A stretch of DNA of 64,000 bases from Bacillus rhizoplanae (GCF_917563915.1 NZ_CAKJTI010000006.1:124001-188000), one strand, 5' to 3'; counted from the first letter of the stretch, positions 24,623 through 33,497 are shown. Notes: a model not told the origin generated them from the sequence alone. A program made the numbers and translations.

Positions 24623-25528
24623 ATGAGTAAACTGTATGAGTTAATGAAAGAATATAGTGAGTTTCAAAGTAAAGAAGAGTTTAATACATATCAAAAGCAA
24701 ATTTTGACGCGGTATCAAGCTCATATGAATAAAACAGATTTTCTCGTGATTCGTTTGTTAGGAAGGTATGCAATAAACGAAAAGCAAAAAACGGTTGGTG
24801 TCGCATGTCCTTTAATGGAAACAATTGCAGTGAAAATAGGGAAGAGTGTACGGACTGTACGCCGTTCTGTCGCAAAGCTTGAGCAGCTTAGTATTATTAA
24901 GCGTGTGTTCACGAAGGAAAGATATAAGCGAGGGGGATATAGTGCGAGTTTGTATGTGTTTCGTAAGCGGGCAGTTGACCGCATGAGTGACCGTATGCAA
25001 ATGACCGCATGTGAAAATAGCGAGAATGCAGGAGAGTGTAAGAAGGAGCAGTTGAATGAGGAAACGGAAATTAGTGTTTATGAAAACAATTTAAAGATAC
25101 AACAGAAAATAAATACGTATGATATGGACGAAACGTATTGCCGTCATGATATTCCAGTGCGATTTGTAGATGCGATTTCACCAATGTCTCGTCATCCACA
25201 AACGATTAATTTTGCTTGGAGCAAAGTGGAACTTGCTTACAAAAAGAGTGGTTTGCTTGAGGGAGGGTTGTTGTGGGAGCAGCTTATGACGCATGATGAT
25301 ATACAAATGCAAATCATTCGGCGGACAAAAAGTGTTGTAAGGGCGTATAAGTACGGTGAGATTCGCAAAGATTTCGGTGCGCTCTTATATAGTACGATGC
25401 AGGCGTTATTTTTAGATATTGCATTAGAATGGGGAGCGGCAGTGAGAAGGCGCAGTAGGGCTTCGCTATATGATCCATTTGAAAGTAAACAAAGAAAAGA
25501 GTCATGCGTGTCAGGCATGACTCTCTAG
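24623..25528 (+). CDS. Helix-turn-helix protein, unknown role
   Basis: 301 residues. A winged or simple helix-turn-helix lies at about residues 60-105 (IAVKIGKSVRTVRRSVAKLE). The rest is charged and has no recognisable domain. It resembles plasmid or phage replication-type HTH proteins found singly in B. cereus-group chromosomes. ATG 24623 follows CAGGGGTG, so the frame from GTG 24614 is rejected. The last codons form a terminator hairpin shared with the convergent MFS gene. Confidence 0.6.
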   Translation: MSKLYELMKEYSEFQSKEEFNTYQKQILTRYQAHMNKTDFLVIRLLGRYAINEKQKTVGVACPLMETIAVKIGKSVRTVRRSVAKLEQLSIIKRVFTKERYKRGGYSASLYVFRKRAVDRMSDRMQMTACENSENAGECKKEQLNEETEISVYENNLKIQQKINTYDMDETYCRHDIPVRFVDAISPMSRHPQTINFAWSKVELAYKKSGLLEGGLLWEQLMTHDDIQMQIIRRTKSVVRAYKYGEIRKDFGALLYSTMQALFLDIALEWGAAVRRRSRASLYDPFESKQRKESCVSGMTL

Positions 25529-25533
25529 TTTTA
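25496..25533. terminator. Bidirectional terminator overlapping two gene ends
   Basis: AGAGTCATGC pairs with GCATGACTCT, then AGTTTT on the plus strand. The stem is inside the HTH coding sequence, so part of the protein C-terminus (ESCVSGMT) is dictated by the hairpin. Confidence 0.75.
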
Positions 25534-26781
25534 ATCAAACTTTCGCACAGTTGGAACACGAATGGCGATAAATAATACAAACAGAATGACAGCAATTGCA
25601 CCGCTTTTCATAATCGTCACAATTGGTATCCCGGCAGCTAATGCAAGTGAGGTAATGGCATAAGAAATAGGGATAAAGCCCATCGATGATAACATGAGTA
25701 AGCTCATGACTCGTCCCATCATTTCTTCCTGCACAGTCGATTGAATCATGGCCATTAACGGTACGATTGCCATGGCGATTGTAATGCCGTAAAAGCAGCC
25801 TGCTAGAACTGCTTGCCAAAGTGTTGTACTAAAGTTAATAGATAAGAAGAAAACACCGGATAACAGCATCATAATAATGCAAAATAAACCGCGGCGCCGA
25901 GTAATATTTCGCAGCCCGACGATAACTGCACCAATGGCCATTCCTCCGCCAACAGCAGCTTCTAAGTAACTAAAGTGGAGCGAGTCGCCGTGCAGTACAT
26001 TTTTAACAAACAGCGGAAAACCGACTTGCATCGGTCCAATTAAAAATAAATTCAAAAAGGCGCTGCAAATAAGAAACGTTGATAAAAACGATGATTCTTT
26101 CACATAAAGGATGCCTTCTTTAATAGAAGTGAACATGCCTTTGTTTGGTTTTCGTTCTTCTTGCCCTATACTTGTGTGAATTTTTTGGACGAGTATGGCA
26201 GAAGTAAGTAATAATAAAATCGTTATCGTAAAGATCGTTTCATAATTACTGAATTCAATCAGTATCCCGCCAATGACAGGACCAAGAATAACAGATGCTT
26301 GGTTTGTCATTTGCGTGAGTGAATTTGCTTGTGTAAGGCGATGCTTCTCTACGAGCTCCGGTAAGATAGAGCCATCAGCTGACCAGAAAAAGGCATCGGC
26401 TAAACCGAAGAAGAGCGCAAAGAAAGCAAATGTGTATAATGTGACGTGACCAATGATGAACCAAATGAGAATAATCGTTACAAGAAGCGCGCGCACAATA
26501 TTAGAATAAAACATGATGTTTTTTTTCTGGAATTTGTCTGCAAAGGCTCCGCCGATAATCATAAAGATTAGGCGCGGAACACTAAGGGCAACAAATACAA
26601 TTCCAAGTGATGCTTCTAAGTTTAATGTTTTTGCTATGTACCACGTTTGCGAAAACGTAAAAAATGCTAAGGCAAAGCTTGAAAATAGGGTAGCGGCCCA
26701 AAGAAACAGGAAGTTTGTATTTTTTAATAAAGGTGTCCCCATTTCTTTTAAAGCAAGTTTACTTTTATGTAATTCCTCCAT
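25531..26781 (-). CDS. MFS transporter
   Basis: 416 residues with 12 predicted helices and the loop 2-3 motif GGAFADKFQKKN. The layout matches the drug:H+ antiporter and EntS-like exporters. No siderophore genes are near. AAAGGGATTC precedes the ATG. The substrate is unknown. Confidence 0.83.
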   Translation of the reverse strand: MEELHKSKLALKEMGTPLLKNTNFLFLWAATLFSSFALAFFTFSQTWYIAKTLNLEASLGIVFVALSVPRLIFMIIGGAFADKFQKKNIMFYSNIVRALLVTIILIWFIIGHVTLYTFAFFALFFGLADAFFWSADGSILPELVEKHRLTQANSLTQMTNQASVILGPVIGGILIEFSNYETIFTITILLLLTSAILVQKIHTSIGQEERKPNKGMFTSIKEGILYVKESSFLSTFLICSAFLNLFLIGPMQVGFPLFVKNVLHGDSLHFSYLEAAVGGGMAIGAVIVGLRNITRRRGLFCIIMMLLSGVFFLSINFSTTLWQAVLAGCFYGITIAMAIVPLMAMIQSTVQEEMMGRVMSLLMLSSMGFIPISYAITSLALAAGIPIVTIMKSGAIAVILFVLFIAIRVPTVRKFD

Positions 26782-26902
26782 ATGAATCCCTTTCTGTCAT
26801 ATGTCTTTTTATCTTTGTTAACAGTTTCTAATCTTTCTATACAGATACTTTCCATTGTATTCAAAAAAGCAGAATTTGCCCAGCGGATTTTTGAAGCATA
26901 AA

Positions 26903-26936
26903 AATAAGAAGGTGCCGAGGCACCTTCTTATTTTAC
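26903..26936. terminator. Bidirectional hairpin left of the methyltransferase island
   Basis: AATAAGAAGGTGCC pairs with GGCACCTTCTTATT with A and T flanks. It marks the left edge of the AT-rich island. Confidence 0.8.
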
Positions 26937-26994
26937 ACTTTAAACTAACGCAATATAAATATCAACTTGTGCATGATTTGGATCGAAAGTTCGT

Positions 26995-27246
26995 TTATCC
27001 CGTTATGTTGTATTCTACTTTACACTGTATTACAAGTTCCTCGAAAAACCCTGTAATATCATTATTTTTGGTTATAACGTTTAAGTATTCTAAAAGAGTG
27101 GGGATTGTAATTAATTCTTCAAAACAATCGATGTATTTTTGATATGTTTCAGAATACAATTCATACAGAGCTGAAGCATCTTTAGTAATTCTTTCAAGTG
27201 CTTGTTTAGGTGTTAAAGTTGTTAAGTCAATACAGTAATAGTACAA
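26995..27246 (-). CDS. Small hypothetical protein or gene fragment
   Basis: 83 codons from a TTG start with no visible ribosome binding site, ending at TAA. Composition (acidic, leucine- and isoleucine-rich, helical, for example FEELITIPTLLEYLNVI) looks like real protein. The lack of a start signal suggests the remnant of a longer gene. The 3' end AACGGGATAAA resembles a bcr1 end by a few bases only. Family not recognised. Confidence 0.35.
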   Translation of the reverse strand: MYYYCIDLTTLTPKQALERITKDASALYELYSETYQKYIDCFEELITIPTLLEYLNVITKNNDITGFFEELVIQCKVEYNITG

Positions 27247-27300
27247 GTGTGTATATTTTGTAGTAATTGACCATAATTATTTGTAAGAGGTGATTAATGT

Positions 27301-27828
27301 ATGGAACAAAAAATAATATGTTTTAGTGCTTGTAGTTCAGAAGCTTATAAAAATTTTCAAGAATCTGTTGAGCAACCAGTATCAGTTAATCAATTGGGCA
27401 AAAATATTAAAGTAGCTATTCAACAAGTTGATAGTTCTTTAGATTCTGTATCGATATGGGCTATGCGTTACAGCCCTAAAAATCAAAAGCTTTGGGAGAA
27501 AATTGATGAAGGCGATATTGCCCTTTTTTATGGAAGCAGGAAATTTATTTCGTACGGTAAAATTATTAAAACGTTAATGTGTGAACAGGCAGCAAAAAAT
27601 ATTTTTGGTGATACCATTTACAAGTTACTTATCATAATGGAAAAAAATAAAGCTATAGATCAAAAAAGAGATAAGCTTTGGAATACATTTAAGTATTCTG
27701 AAATAGCTCGTATTCAAGGTATGATGATCCCAAATGTAAAAGTGCAAAATGAACTTTTACAACTTCACAACAATAATATAAATAGTTTATTAAATGATTT
27801 ATTAGAAATAAAAGATAATGTAGGTTGA
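27301..27828 (+). CDS. Hypothetical protein with EVE/PUA-like segment
   Basis: 175 residues. The region VSIWAMRYSPKNQKLWEKI followed by EGDIALFYGSRKFISYGKI resembles EVE/PUA-type domains that read modified bases and occur at the N-terminus of some restriction enzymes. No nuclease motif follows; the C-terminal part is short and helical, so this could be a truncated endonuclease or a stand-alone reader. AAGAGGTGATTAATGT precedes the ATG. It shares an AT-rich island with the DNA methyltransferase 370 bases downstream. Function is inferred, not shown. Confidence 0.5.
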   Translation: MEQKIICFSACSSEAYKNFQESVEQPVSVNQLGKNIKVAIQQVDSSLDSVSIWAMRYSPKNQKLWEKIDEGDIALFYGSRKFISYGKIIKTLMCEQAAKNIFGDTIYKLLIIMEKNKAIDQKRDKLWNTFKYSEIARIQGMMIPNVKVQNELLQLHNNNINSLLNDLLEIKDNVG

Positions 27829-28195
27829 TATTAAACTGTTCCATTAATAGACACTTCGAAAAAAGTTGATTAATTTTTCGAAGGATTCTTTTGATTGATT
27901 AAGTACCTAATCATTTTGATATTTGTTCAAATTTCATATAGGTATTGACCGTATTTGGGAATTTATATCTTTTATGATTGTTTTTTTTATAATAACAGCT
28001 TGATTTGCATAAGTTGTTTAGAGGTCACCACAAATATAGCATATCGCCTAAAACATACAATACTGAATCCCACATATAAGAATATATCTAATATGTGGGA
28101 TTCAGTATTGTATTGTTATTTGTCGTACTGTTATTGTATGTTAAAGTAGCCTAGCCCATGAATTATCCGTTTGACAAATTATGAGGTGATTATAA
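27829..28195. other. AT-rich spacer with a long inverted repeat
   Basis: 367 bases without a convincing gene. The 23-bp perfect inverted repeat at 28055-28113 is its only notable structure. A 64-codon frame across it has no ribosome site. Confidence 0.6.
28055..28113. repeat. 23-bp perfect inverted repeat
   Basis: Arms at 28055-28077 and 28091-28113 (core ACTGAATCCCACATAT and its complement) with a 13-base AT-rich loop. There is no T-run, so it is not a typical terminator. It lies about 80 bases before the methyltransferase start. Confidence 0.85.
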
Positions 28196-29149
28196 ATGTG
28201 GAACAAAGTTTTCAAAAATATGGAATTCGAAAACCTTCACAATAATGATAGCTTTGTAGGATTGGGAGATAGTGTAGATCTACTTAAGAAAGTTAATGAT
28301 AAAACGATTGATTTAATATTTGCAGATCCTCCTTACAACATCGGGAAAGATTTTGGTAATAATAAGGACAAGTGGGATAGTACTCATGAATACATTAATT
28401 GGTGCAAGCAATGGATTGACGAATGTTTCCGTGTATTAAAGGATAATGGAACATTTTATTTTATGACAGCAACACAATATATGCCTTACTTAGATGTTTA
28501 TATTAGTGAAAACTACAATGTACTATCTAGAATTATTTGGACATACGATAGCTCAGGTGTTCAGTCTAAAAAAATGTTCGGTTCACTTTATGAACCCATT
28601 CTTATGATAAATAAGGACTCTAAAGCAGCTTATACTTTTAATGCTCAAGATATTTTAGTTGAAGCAAAAACGGGTGCAAAAAGAAAACTAATTGATTATC
28701 GTAAGAATCCACCACAACCTTACAGTACTGAAAAAGTTCCTGGGAATGTGTGGGAATTTCCGCGTGTTCGATTTAAGATGGAAGAATACGAAAATCATCC
28801 GACTCAGAAACCAGAAGCTCTTTTGGAAAGAATTATAAAAGCTTCTTCTAATCCGGGTGATATTGTTTTAGATCCATTTTCTGGTTCGTTTACTACTTCT
28901 GCGGTTGCTGTTAAGAATGGCAGAAAAGCATTGGGGTTTGAGTTCAATAAAGACTTCTATTTAATCGGTTTGAGAAGAACGAGAATAACAGAAAGATATG
29001 ACGGAATTAAATTAGAAAAAGATAAGAGTCGAAAAACAACCAATAAATCTAAAAAAGACCACGTAGTTAGAGAAGATAAAATTACTTCTGAAGTTGAAGA
29101 AATAGAACAATTTGAAATGTTTTCAGGAGCTGATTTAAAAGTCCGCTAA
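28196..29149 (+). CDS. YhdJ-like DNA adenine methyltransferase (class beta)
   Basis: 317 residues. Motif IV DPPY is at residues 44-47 and motif I (DPFSGSF) at about 226-232, so the order IV-target domain-I makes it class beta. The sequence IFADPPYNIGKDF, WTYDSSGVQSKK and EAKTGAKRKLIDYRKNPPQP closely follows E. coli YhdJ (M.EcoKII), which modifies ATGCAT; I infer the same site. A charged C-terminal extension of about 60 residues goes beyond YhdJ. GAGGTGATTATA precedes the ATG. The neighbour at 27301 could be a reader or remnant of a restriction partner. Confidence 0.87.
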   Translation: MWNKVFKNMEFENLHNNDSFVGLGDSVDLLKKVNDKTIDLIFADPPYNIGKDFGNNKDKWDSTHEYINWCKQWIDECFRVLKDNGTFYFMTATQYMPYLDVYISENYNVLSRIIWTYDSSGVQSKKMFGSLYEPILMINKDSKAAYTFNAQDILVEAKTGAKRKLIDYRKNPPQPYSTEKVPGNVWEFPRVRFKMEEYENHPTQKPEALLERIIKASSNPGDIVLDPFSGSFTTSAVAVKNGRKALGFEFNKDFYLIGLRRTRITERYDGIKLEKDKSRKTTNKSKKDHVVREDKITSEVEEIEQFEMFSGADLKVR

Positions 29150-29165
29150 ATGCGGGCTTTTAAAT
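29134..29165 (+). terminator. Terminator overlapping the methyltransferase stop
   Basis: TTAAAAGTCCGC pairs with GCGGGCTTTTAA (one G-T pair) and overlaps the last codons. Confidence 0.72.
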
Positions 29166-29258
29166 TAGCTCCTTTTGGTTTCAGTAAAACTAAGTTGGTA
29201 TCCTATATCAATCTATTTTTAATGAATATTTCCTTCTACTTTTCGATATTATCCAGTT

Positions 29259-29318
29259 CCAGCGGCTCGGCCACTCGCATGTCGAACATCGTCGAAGGGT
29301 CTTTATATTATGTCGAAG
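29259..29318 (+). repeat. Second dispersed repeat family, unoccupied bcr1 target
   Basis: CATGTCGAACATCGTCGAAG, GGTCTTTATATTATGTCGAA and GCGCCGATATAT follow one another. Nearly the same sequence occurs at 57456-57623, where a bcr1 element interrupts the TTTAT. Preceded by TTCCAGCGGCTCGG, similar to the repeat at 60867. Confidence 0.82.
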
Positions 29319-29437
29319 CGCCGATATATCACAAATAACGCCGATAAATGCACCATTTCCGCCGATATCTTACAAATAGCGCCGATAAATGCACCATTTC
29401 CGCCGATATATCACAAATAACGCCGGTATATCGGCGG
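29319..29437 (+). repeat. 41-bp direct repeat, 2.9 copies, CGCCGATA core
   Basis: Units begin at 29319, 29360 and 29401. Each unit is two half-units of 20 and 21 bases, both beginning CGCCGATA. The last half-unit ends in the near-palindrome CGCCGGTATATCGGCG. Confidence 0.9.
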
Positions 29438-29442
29438 ACACG

Positions 29443-29494
29443 TAAAAAAGGGACTGATCTCAAAAGGCACCTATGTGCCTTTTGGATCAGCCCT
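29443..29494 (-). terminator. Terminator of the ferredoxin-NADP reductase gene
   Basis: A long stem (GGGCTGATC..AAAAGGCACA with its complement), with one small bulge, followed by TTTTTTACG on the minus strand. Confidence 0.88.
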
Positions 29495-29497
29495 ATA

Positions 29498-30487
29498 TTA
29501 AAACATGCTAGAACTATGCATTGGTTGCAGCTTCGCATTTGGATCGAAGTACGCTTTTGCATTGTTTACCGCTGTTGGCGCTTCGCCAAATCCGCATGCA
29601 ATTAGTTTTACTTTTCCTTCATATGTACAAATATCACCAGCTGCGTAAATGCCAGGGATGTTTGTTTCCATTTTAGAGTTCACAACGATGCTGTTTTTTT
29701 GGATATCTAAGCCCCAGTCTTTAATTGGACCAAGAGAAGATACGAAGCCGTAGTTTACGATGACATCATCAACATCAATGACAACTTTTTCTTCCGTTTT
29801 CACATGTTGAAGTACAACTTGTTCAATTTTCTCTTCACCAATCAGTTCAACAGGAACGTGTGGTGTTTTGACTTGTGCACGCGAGTTCATTAACGTTTCA
29901 ACGCTATGCTCATGTGCGCGGAATTTATCACGACGATGAACGATTGTTACTTCTTCTGCGATTGGCTCTAACATCATTGTCCAGTCTACCGCAGAGTCTC
30001 CGCCGCCAAACACGACAACGCGTTTGCCAGCAAATTTATTCATATCCTCAACGAAATAGTGTAAGTTTGCTTTTTCGAATTTCTCTGTACCTTCTAATTC
30101 TAAACGGCGTGGTTGGAACGCACCGTTTCCAGCTGTAATGATAACTGATTTAGAGTAGTGTGTTTCTTTATTTGTTACAAGCTTGAACACGCCATCATCT
30201 TGTTTTTCTAACGTTTGAACAGCTTCTTCTAAGCAAACAGTTGGTTCGAACTTGCTCATTTGTTCTTTTAAGTTGTTAATGAGTTCTTGTGCACGAATTT
30301 TAGGAAAACCTGCGATATCATATATGTATTTTTCAGGATATAATGCAGATAATTGACCACCGAGTTGTGGCAAGCTTTCGATAATTTTTACGCTTGCTTG
30401 TCTCATACCGCCGTAAAAAGCTGTGAATAGTCCAGTTGGGCCTCCACCAATAATAGTGATGTCATATACTTTTTGATTTTCTGTCAC
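29498..30487 (-). CDS. yumC: Ferredoxin/flavodoxin-NADP+ reductase, thioredoxin-reductase type (YumC)
   Basis: 329 residues with the FAD site [10 protein letters not shown] near the N-terminus, the NADP site [13 protein letters not shown], and [14 protein letters not shown] near the end. It lacks the CxxC active site of thioredoxin reductase, so it is a type 2 ferredoxin-NADP reductase. The start is GTG 30487 with GGGGGAG about 8 bases upstream. It is separated from, and divergent to, the NDH-2 gene. Confidence 0.92.
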   Translation of the reverse strand: MTENQKVYDITIIGGGPTGLFTAFYGGMRQASVKIIESLPQLGGQLSALYPEKYIYDIAGFPKIRAQELINNLKEQMSKFEPTVCLEEAVQTLEKQDDGVFKLVTNKETHYSKSVIITAGNGAFQPRRLELEGTEKFEKANLHYFVEDMNKFAGKRVVVFGGGDSAVDWTMMLEPIAEEVTIVHRRDKFRAHEHSVETLMNSRAQVKTPHVPVELIGEEKIEQVVLQHVKTEEKVVIDVDDVIVNYGFVSSLGPIKDWGLDIQKNSIVVNSKMETNIPGIYAAGDICTYEGKVKLIACGFGEAPTAVNNAKAYFDPNAKLQPMHSSSMF

Positions 30488-31070
30488 TGTTTACTCCCCC
30501 TATAATTAGGAAATCTTTCGTGATTCTCCTATATACACTCGTATGTATGTTATACGGAACTTCCGTGAACGGAGTGCAAGCGCACTCAAGACAAATGATA
30601 TCATATTTTATAAAAAAAAGCGTTAGAAAACGACTGAATTGTGTATACACTTCGCATAGATTTGTTAGAAAAGAAAAACTAGCCAATAAGTGAAGTATAT
30701 ATCATTTAGTAATTATAACCATTTTTGGTTAATTGAACAGATTTATAGATAATGATTCCACATTTGAAGGTGAGAAGACTGTAATTGTCTCTTAAATTCT
30801 GAGCAAATAAGGGAATGTCAAAAAACTTGAAAAGACCGCGTTATTTTAAAATATTGATAATTCTACAATTGCTTGAAAAGTAAAGAGAAAACGACTAATA
30901 TAGGAAAGTGAATGTGTTAATTTTTTATGACAAATTTCGTAACATTTTTCAAACTTAATTTTTTTATTTTGTCTAGATTGTGAGAAAGTCTACATTCTTA
31001 GCATTTAAATTGCTTTAGCATTATTTTTATTATTTTTACTATCTATATAAAGAAGAGGGTTGTGATTAGG
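30488..31070. other. Long divergent intergenic region yumC/NDH-2
   Basis: 583 AT-rich bases. One good sigma-A promoter is seen at 30873-30901; the 169 bases between it and the start codon imply a long untranslated leader. I see no riboswitch-like conserved core and no Rex operator. Confidence 0.55.
30873..30901 (+). promoter_or_regulatory. Sigma-A promoter candidate for the NDH-2 gene
   Basis: TTGAAA, 17 bases, TAATAT. Transcription would begin near 30908. Confidence 0.6.
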
Positions 31071-32279
31071 GTGAAGAAGCCAAAAATCGTAGTTCTAGGC
31101 GCAGGTTATGGCGGAATGATTACTACTGTACGTCTGCAAAAAACATTATCTGTAAGTGAAGCTGAAATCACATTAGTAAATAACAACAGCTATCATTATC
31201 AAGCAACTTGGTTACATGAAAGTGCAGCTGGTACGTTGCATCATGATAAAGTTCGCTTAGACATTAAAGATGTAATCGACACAAACAAAGTAAACTTCGT
31301 GCAAGACACAGTTGTAGAAATTAAAGCAGCTGAAAAACGCGTTATCTTAAAAGATGGCGAGCTAGAGTATGATTACTTAGTAATCGGTCTTGGTTTCGAA
31401 TCTGAAACGTTTGGTATTAAAGGATTAAAAGAGCATGCATTCTCTATCGCTAACATTAATGCAACTCGTCAAATCCGTGATCATATGGAGTACATGTTCT
31501 CTTTATATGCTTCAGAAAAACGTGACGAGTTAGTTACAATCGTTGTCGGTGGTGCTGGATTTACAGGTATCGAGTACGTAGGTGAACTTGCAAACCGTGT
31601 TCCTGAGCTTTGCAAAGAGTATGATGTTCCTCGCGAAAAAGCACGCATCATCTGTGTTGAGGCTGCTCCAACAGCGCTTCCTGGTTTTGATCCAGAGCTA
31701 GTTGAATACGCTGTAAAACAATTAGAGAAAAAAGGCGTAGAATTCCGCATTGGTACAGCAATTAAAGAAGCAAATGAAGAAGGTATCATTGTTGCAAATG
31801 GCGACGATGTAGAATTACTGAAATCTGCAACTGTAGTTTGGGCTGCAGGTGTTCGCGGTAATGGTATTGTAGAAGAGTCTGGCTTTGAAGCAATGCGCGG
31901 CCGTGTAAAAGTGGACGAGTACATGCACGCTCCAGGTCATGAAGAAGTATTCATGGTTGGTGATGCAGCGTTACTCATTAACGAAGAAATTAACCGTCCA
32001 TACCCACCAACAGCACAAATCGCAATTCAACAAGGTTACAACATTGCACATAACTTAGCTGTTCTTGTTCGTGGTAAAGGCGAAATGCAGAAGTTTGTAT
32101 TCGATAACAAAGGTTCTGTATGTTCATTAGGTCATGACGATGCAATGGGCGTTGTAATGGGCAAAAAATTAACTGGTTGGAAAGCTTCATTCATGAAGAA
32201 AGTAATCGACAACCGTTACCTATTCATGCTTGGCGGACCTTTATTAGTTCTTAAAAAAGGTAAGTTAAAGTTATTTTAA
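31071..32279 (+). CDS. yumB: Type II NADH dehydrogenase (YumB/Ndh)
   Basis: 402 residues. FAD site VLGAGYGGM at residues 6-14, NADH site [11 protein letters not shown] near residue 163, the MVGDAA region, and a C-terminal hydrophobic/basic tail that would attach to the membrane. It oxidises NADH and reduces quinone without pumping protons. GTG 31071 is preferred; GTG 31062 is too close to GAGGG. Paralogue of yutJ at 16670. Confidence 0.9.
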   Translation: MKKPKIVVLGAGYGGMITTVRLQKTLSVSEAEITLVNNNSYHYQATWLHESAAGTLHHDKVRLDIKDVIDTNKVNFVQDTVVEIKAAEKRVILKDGELEYDYLVIGLGFESETFGIKGLKEHAFSIANINATRQIRDHMEYMFSLYASEKRDELVTIVVGGAGFTGIEYVGELANRVPELCKEYDVPREKARIICVEAAPTALPGFDPELVEYAVKQLEKKGVEFRIGTAIKEANEEGIIVANGDDVELLKSATVVWAAGVRGNGIVEESGFEAMRGRVKVDEYMHAPGHEEVFMVGDAALLINEEINRPYPPTAQIAIQQGYNIAHNLAVLVRGKGEMQKFVFDNKGSVCSLGHDDAMGVVMGKKLTGWKASFMKKVIDNRYLFMLGGPLLVLKKGKLKLF

Positions 32280-32289
32280 TACGTAATGT

Positions 32290-32330
32290 AAAGCAGAAAT
32301 GGCTGTAAGCTGTTTCTGCTTTTTTTATTA
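32290..32330 (+). terminator. Terminator of the NDH-2 gene
   Basis: AAAGCAGAAA and TTTCTGCTTT pair around an AGC-rich loop, followed by a T-run. Confidence 0.85.
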
Positions 32331-32468
32331 TAGTAATTATTTCATTTGCTAACTCAATAAGGAGAATGATTCGAGGTATGTTTCATTTTAATTTTACTGA
32401 AAATTCCGAAACAAATAAAGACCTTTTTACAAAAATCGCATATTTCCCATCATTCTCCTTTTGAAGGC

Positions 32469-32576
32469 TTTATCCCGCTATTCGCGGGCAGTAAGCCCCC
32501 ACCTCAAGATTCAGAGAGAAGCAAAGAAGCTAGGTGGGGGATGAAGAAAACCCCACTGACGGAAGTTTCACTTTAT
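32469..32576 (+). repeat. bcr1 element with a precise internal deletion
   Basis: 108 bases. The sequence passes from the right arm of the central stem directly to the 3' hairpin loop (AGGTGGGGGATGAAG). In full copies GGGGAT occurs at both places, so recombination between these 6-base repeats removed about 45 bases. Confidence 0.92.
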
Positions 32577-32635
32577 AGTATAATGAAAGAAAAGAATGAA
32601 TATTCTGTTCGTTTAATTGGAAGGGGTTTGCAGTG

Positions 32636-33127
32636 ATGAGTAAGCGAGGAAATGTGTGGCTAGCGGTAAGCGGTCTCGTTATCACAGCAGATGGAAGATG
32701 GCTTGTCGTTAAGAAAAAATATGGTGGATTAAAAGGGGAATGGTCATTGCCTGCGGGTTTTGTGAACGAAGGAGAAACAATCGATCAAGCAGTGCAGCGT
32801 GAAGTATTAGAAGAAACAGGAATTGCCACAAGTGTAAAAGGAATAATGGGTGCACGATCTGGCGTGATACGCGGTGAGATTAGTGATAATATGATTATTT
32901 TTCTTTTAGAGCCAAAAGGAGAAGACATTGTCGTTCAAGAGCGAGAATTGTATGAGGGAGCGTTCTTATTTCCGGAGGATATTGTAAATGATGAAAATGC
33001 CTCAGTATTAATTCGTTATTTGTTAGAAGCGATGCCAGCACCGCTTTTAAAAATGGACGAGACGTTAAATCCAGGGGAACAGTTTGATTATACGGTATAT
33101 AACGTTTTTGTAGGAAGAGTAGATTGA
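32636..33127 (+). CDS. Nudix hydrolase
   Basis: 163 residues with an intact Nudix box: the G, E and REVLEETGI elements lie at about residues 41-63 (GFVNEGETID... then REVLEETGI). It hydrolyses a nucleoside diphosphate-linked compound; substrate unknown. AAGGGG precedes ATG 32636. The yuiB gene follows in the same direction after 24 bases. Confidence 0.86.
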   Translation: MSKRGNVWLAVSGLVITADGRWLVVKKKYGGLKGEWSLPAGFVNEGETIDQAVQREVLEETGIATSVKGIMGARSGVIRGEISDNMIIFLLEPKGEDIVVQERELYEGAFLFPEDIVNDENASVLIRYLLEAMPAPLLKMDETLNPGEQFDYTVYNVFVGRVD

Positions 33128-33151
33128 TAAGTAAGAAAGGGTGAAGAAATC

Positions 33152-33469
33152 ATGAGCATACCTGTTTTATTAATTTCAATGATGTTATTTTTAGTCTTAT
33201 TTTTTGGAATTGGTTTTTTATTAAATATGATTTTACGAGCAACATGGGTGATGGCCGTTGTATATCCGCTTATTTGTGTGTTTATTATTGATAAAGTTGA
33301 TTTCTTCGATTATTTTGTACAGCCGAAAGAGGCTTTCTCTTCATTAGGAACAAGTTTTCTTCATCTTGGACAAGCTGATATTATGATTTTATCAACTGGC
33401 TTAGTTGGTGCTGCTTTATCTGGTGTTGTGATCAAAACATTGCGGAAAAATGGATATCAAATGTTTTGA
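33152..33469 (+). CDS. yuiB: Membrane protein YuiB
   Basis: 105 residues with three hydrophobic helices. Matches YuiB by size and by position before yuiC. Function unknown. AGAAAGGGTG precedes the ATG. It is probably co-transcribed with the Nudix gene, and a terminator follows. Confidence 0.75.
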   Translation: MSIPVLLISMMLFLVLFFGIGFLLNMILRATWVMAVVYPLICVFIIDKVDFFDYFVQPKEAFSSLGTSFLHLGQADIMILSTGLVGAALSGVVIKTLRKNGYQMF

Positions 33470-33497
33470 GGCTCCTTTCGGAGGAGCTTTTTTTAGA
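33467..33497 (+). terminator. Terminator after yuiB
   Basis: GGCTCC-tttc-GGAGGAGC-type hairpin, then seven T. Confidence 0.84.

Noticed and set aside
27955-28149. 64-codon frame upstream of the methyltransferase
   Set aside because: Runs through the 23-bp inverted repeat, lacks a ribosome site and has a composition expected of AT-rich non-coding DNA.
29319-29437. Short direct repeats as a possible CRISPR array
   Set aside because: Units are contiguous and nearly identical along their whole length, so there are no spacers, and no cas gene is near.
29329-29605. Overlapping 77- and 85-codon frames at the tandem repeat
   Set aside because: They are made of the repeat and terminator, have no ribosome sites, and encode repetitive peptides.
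30700-31060. Rex operator or riboswitch upstream of the NDH-2 gene
   Set aside because: No TTGTGAA-N6-TTCACAA-like palindrome and no conserved riboswitch core; only a sigma-A promoter could be supported.
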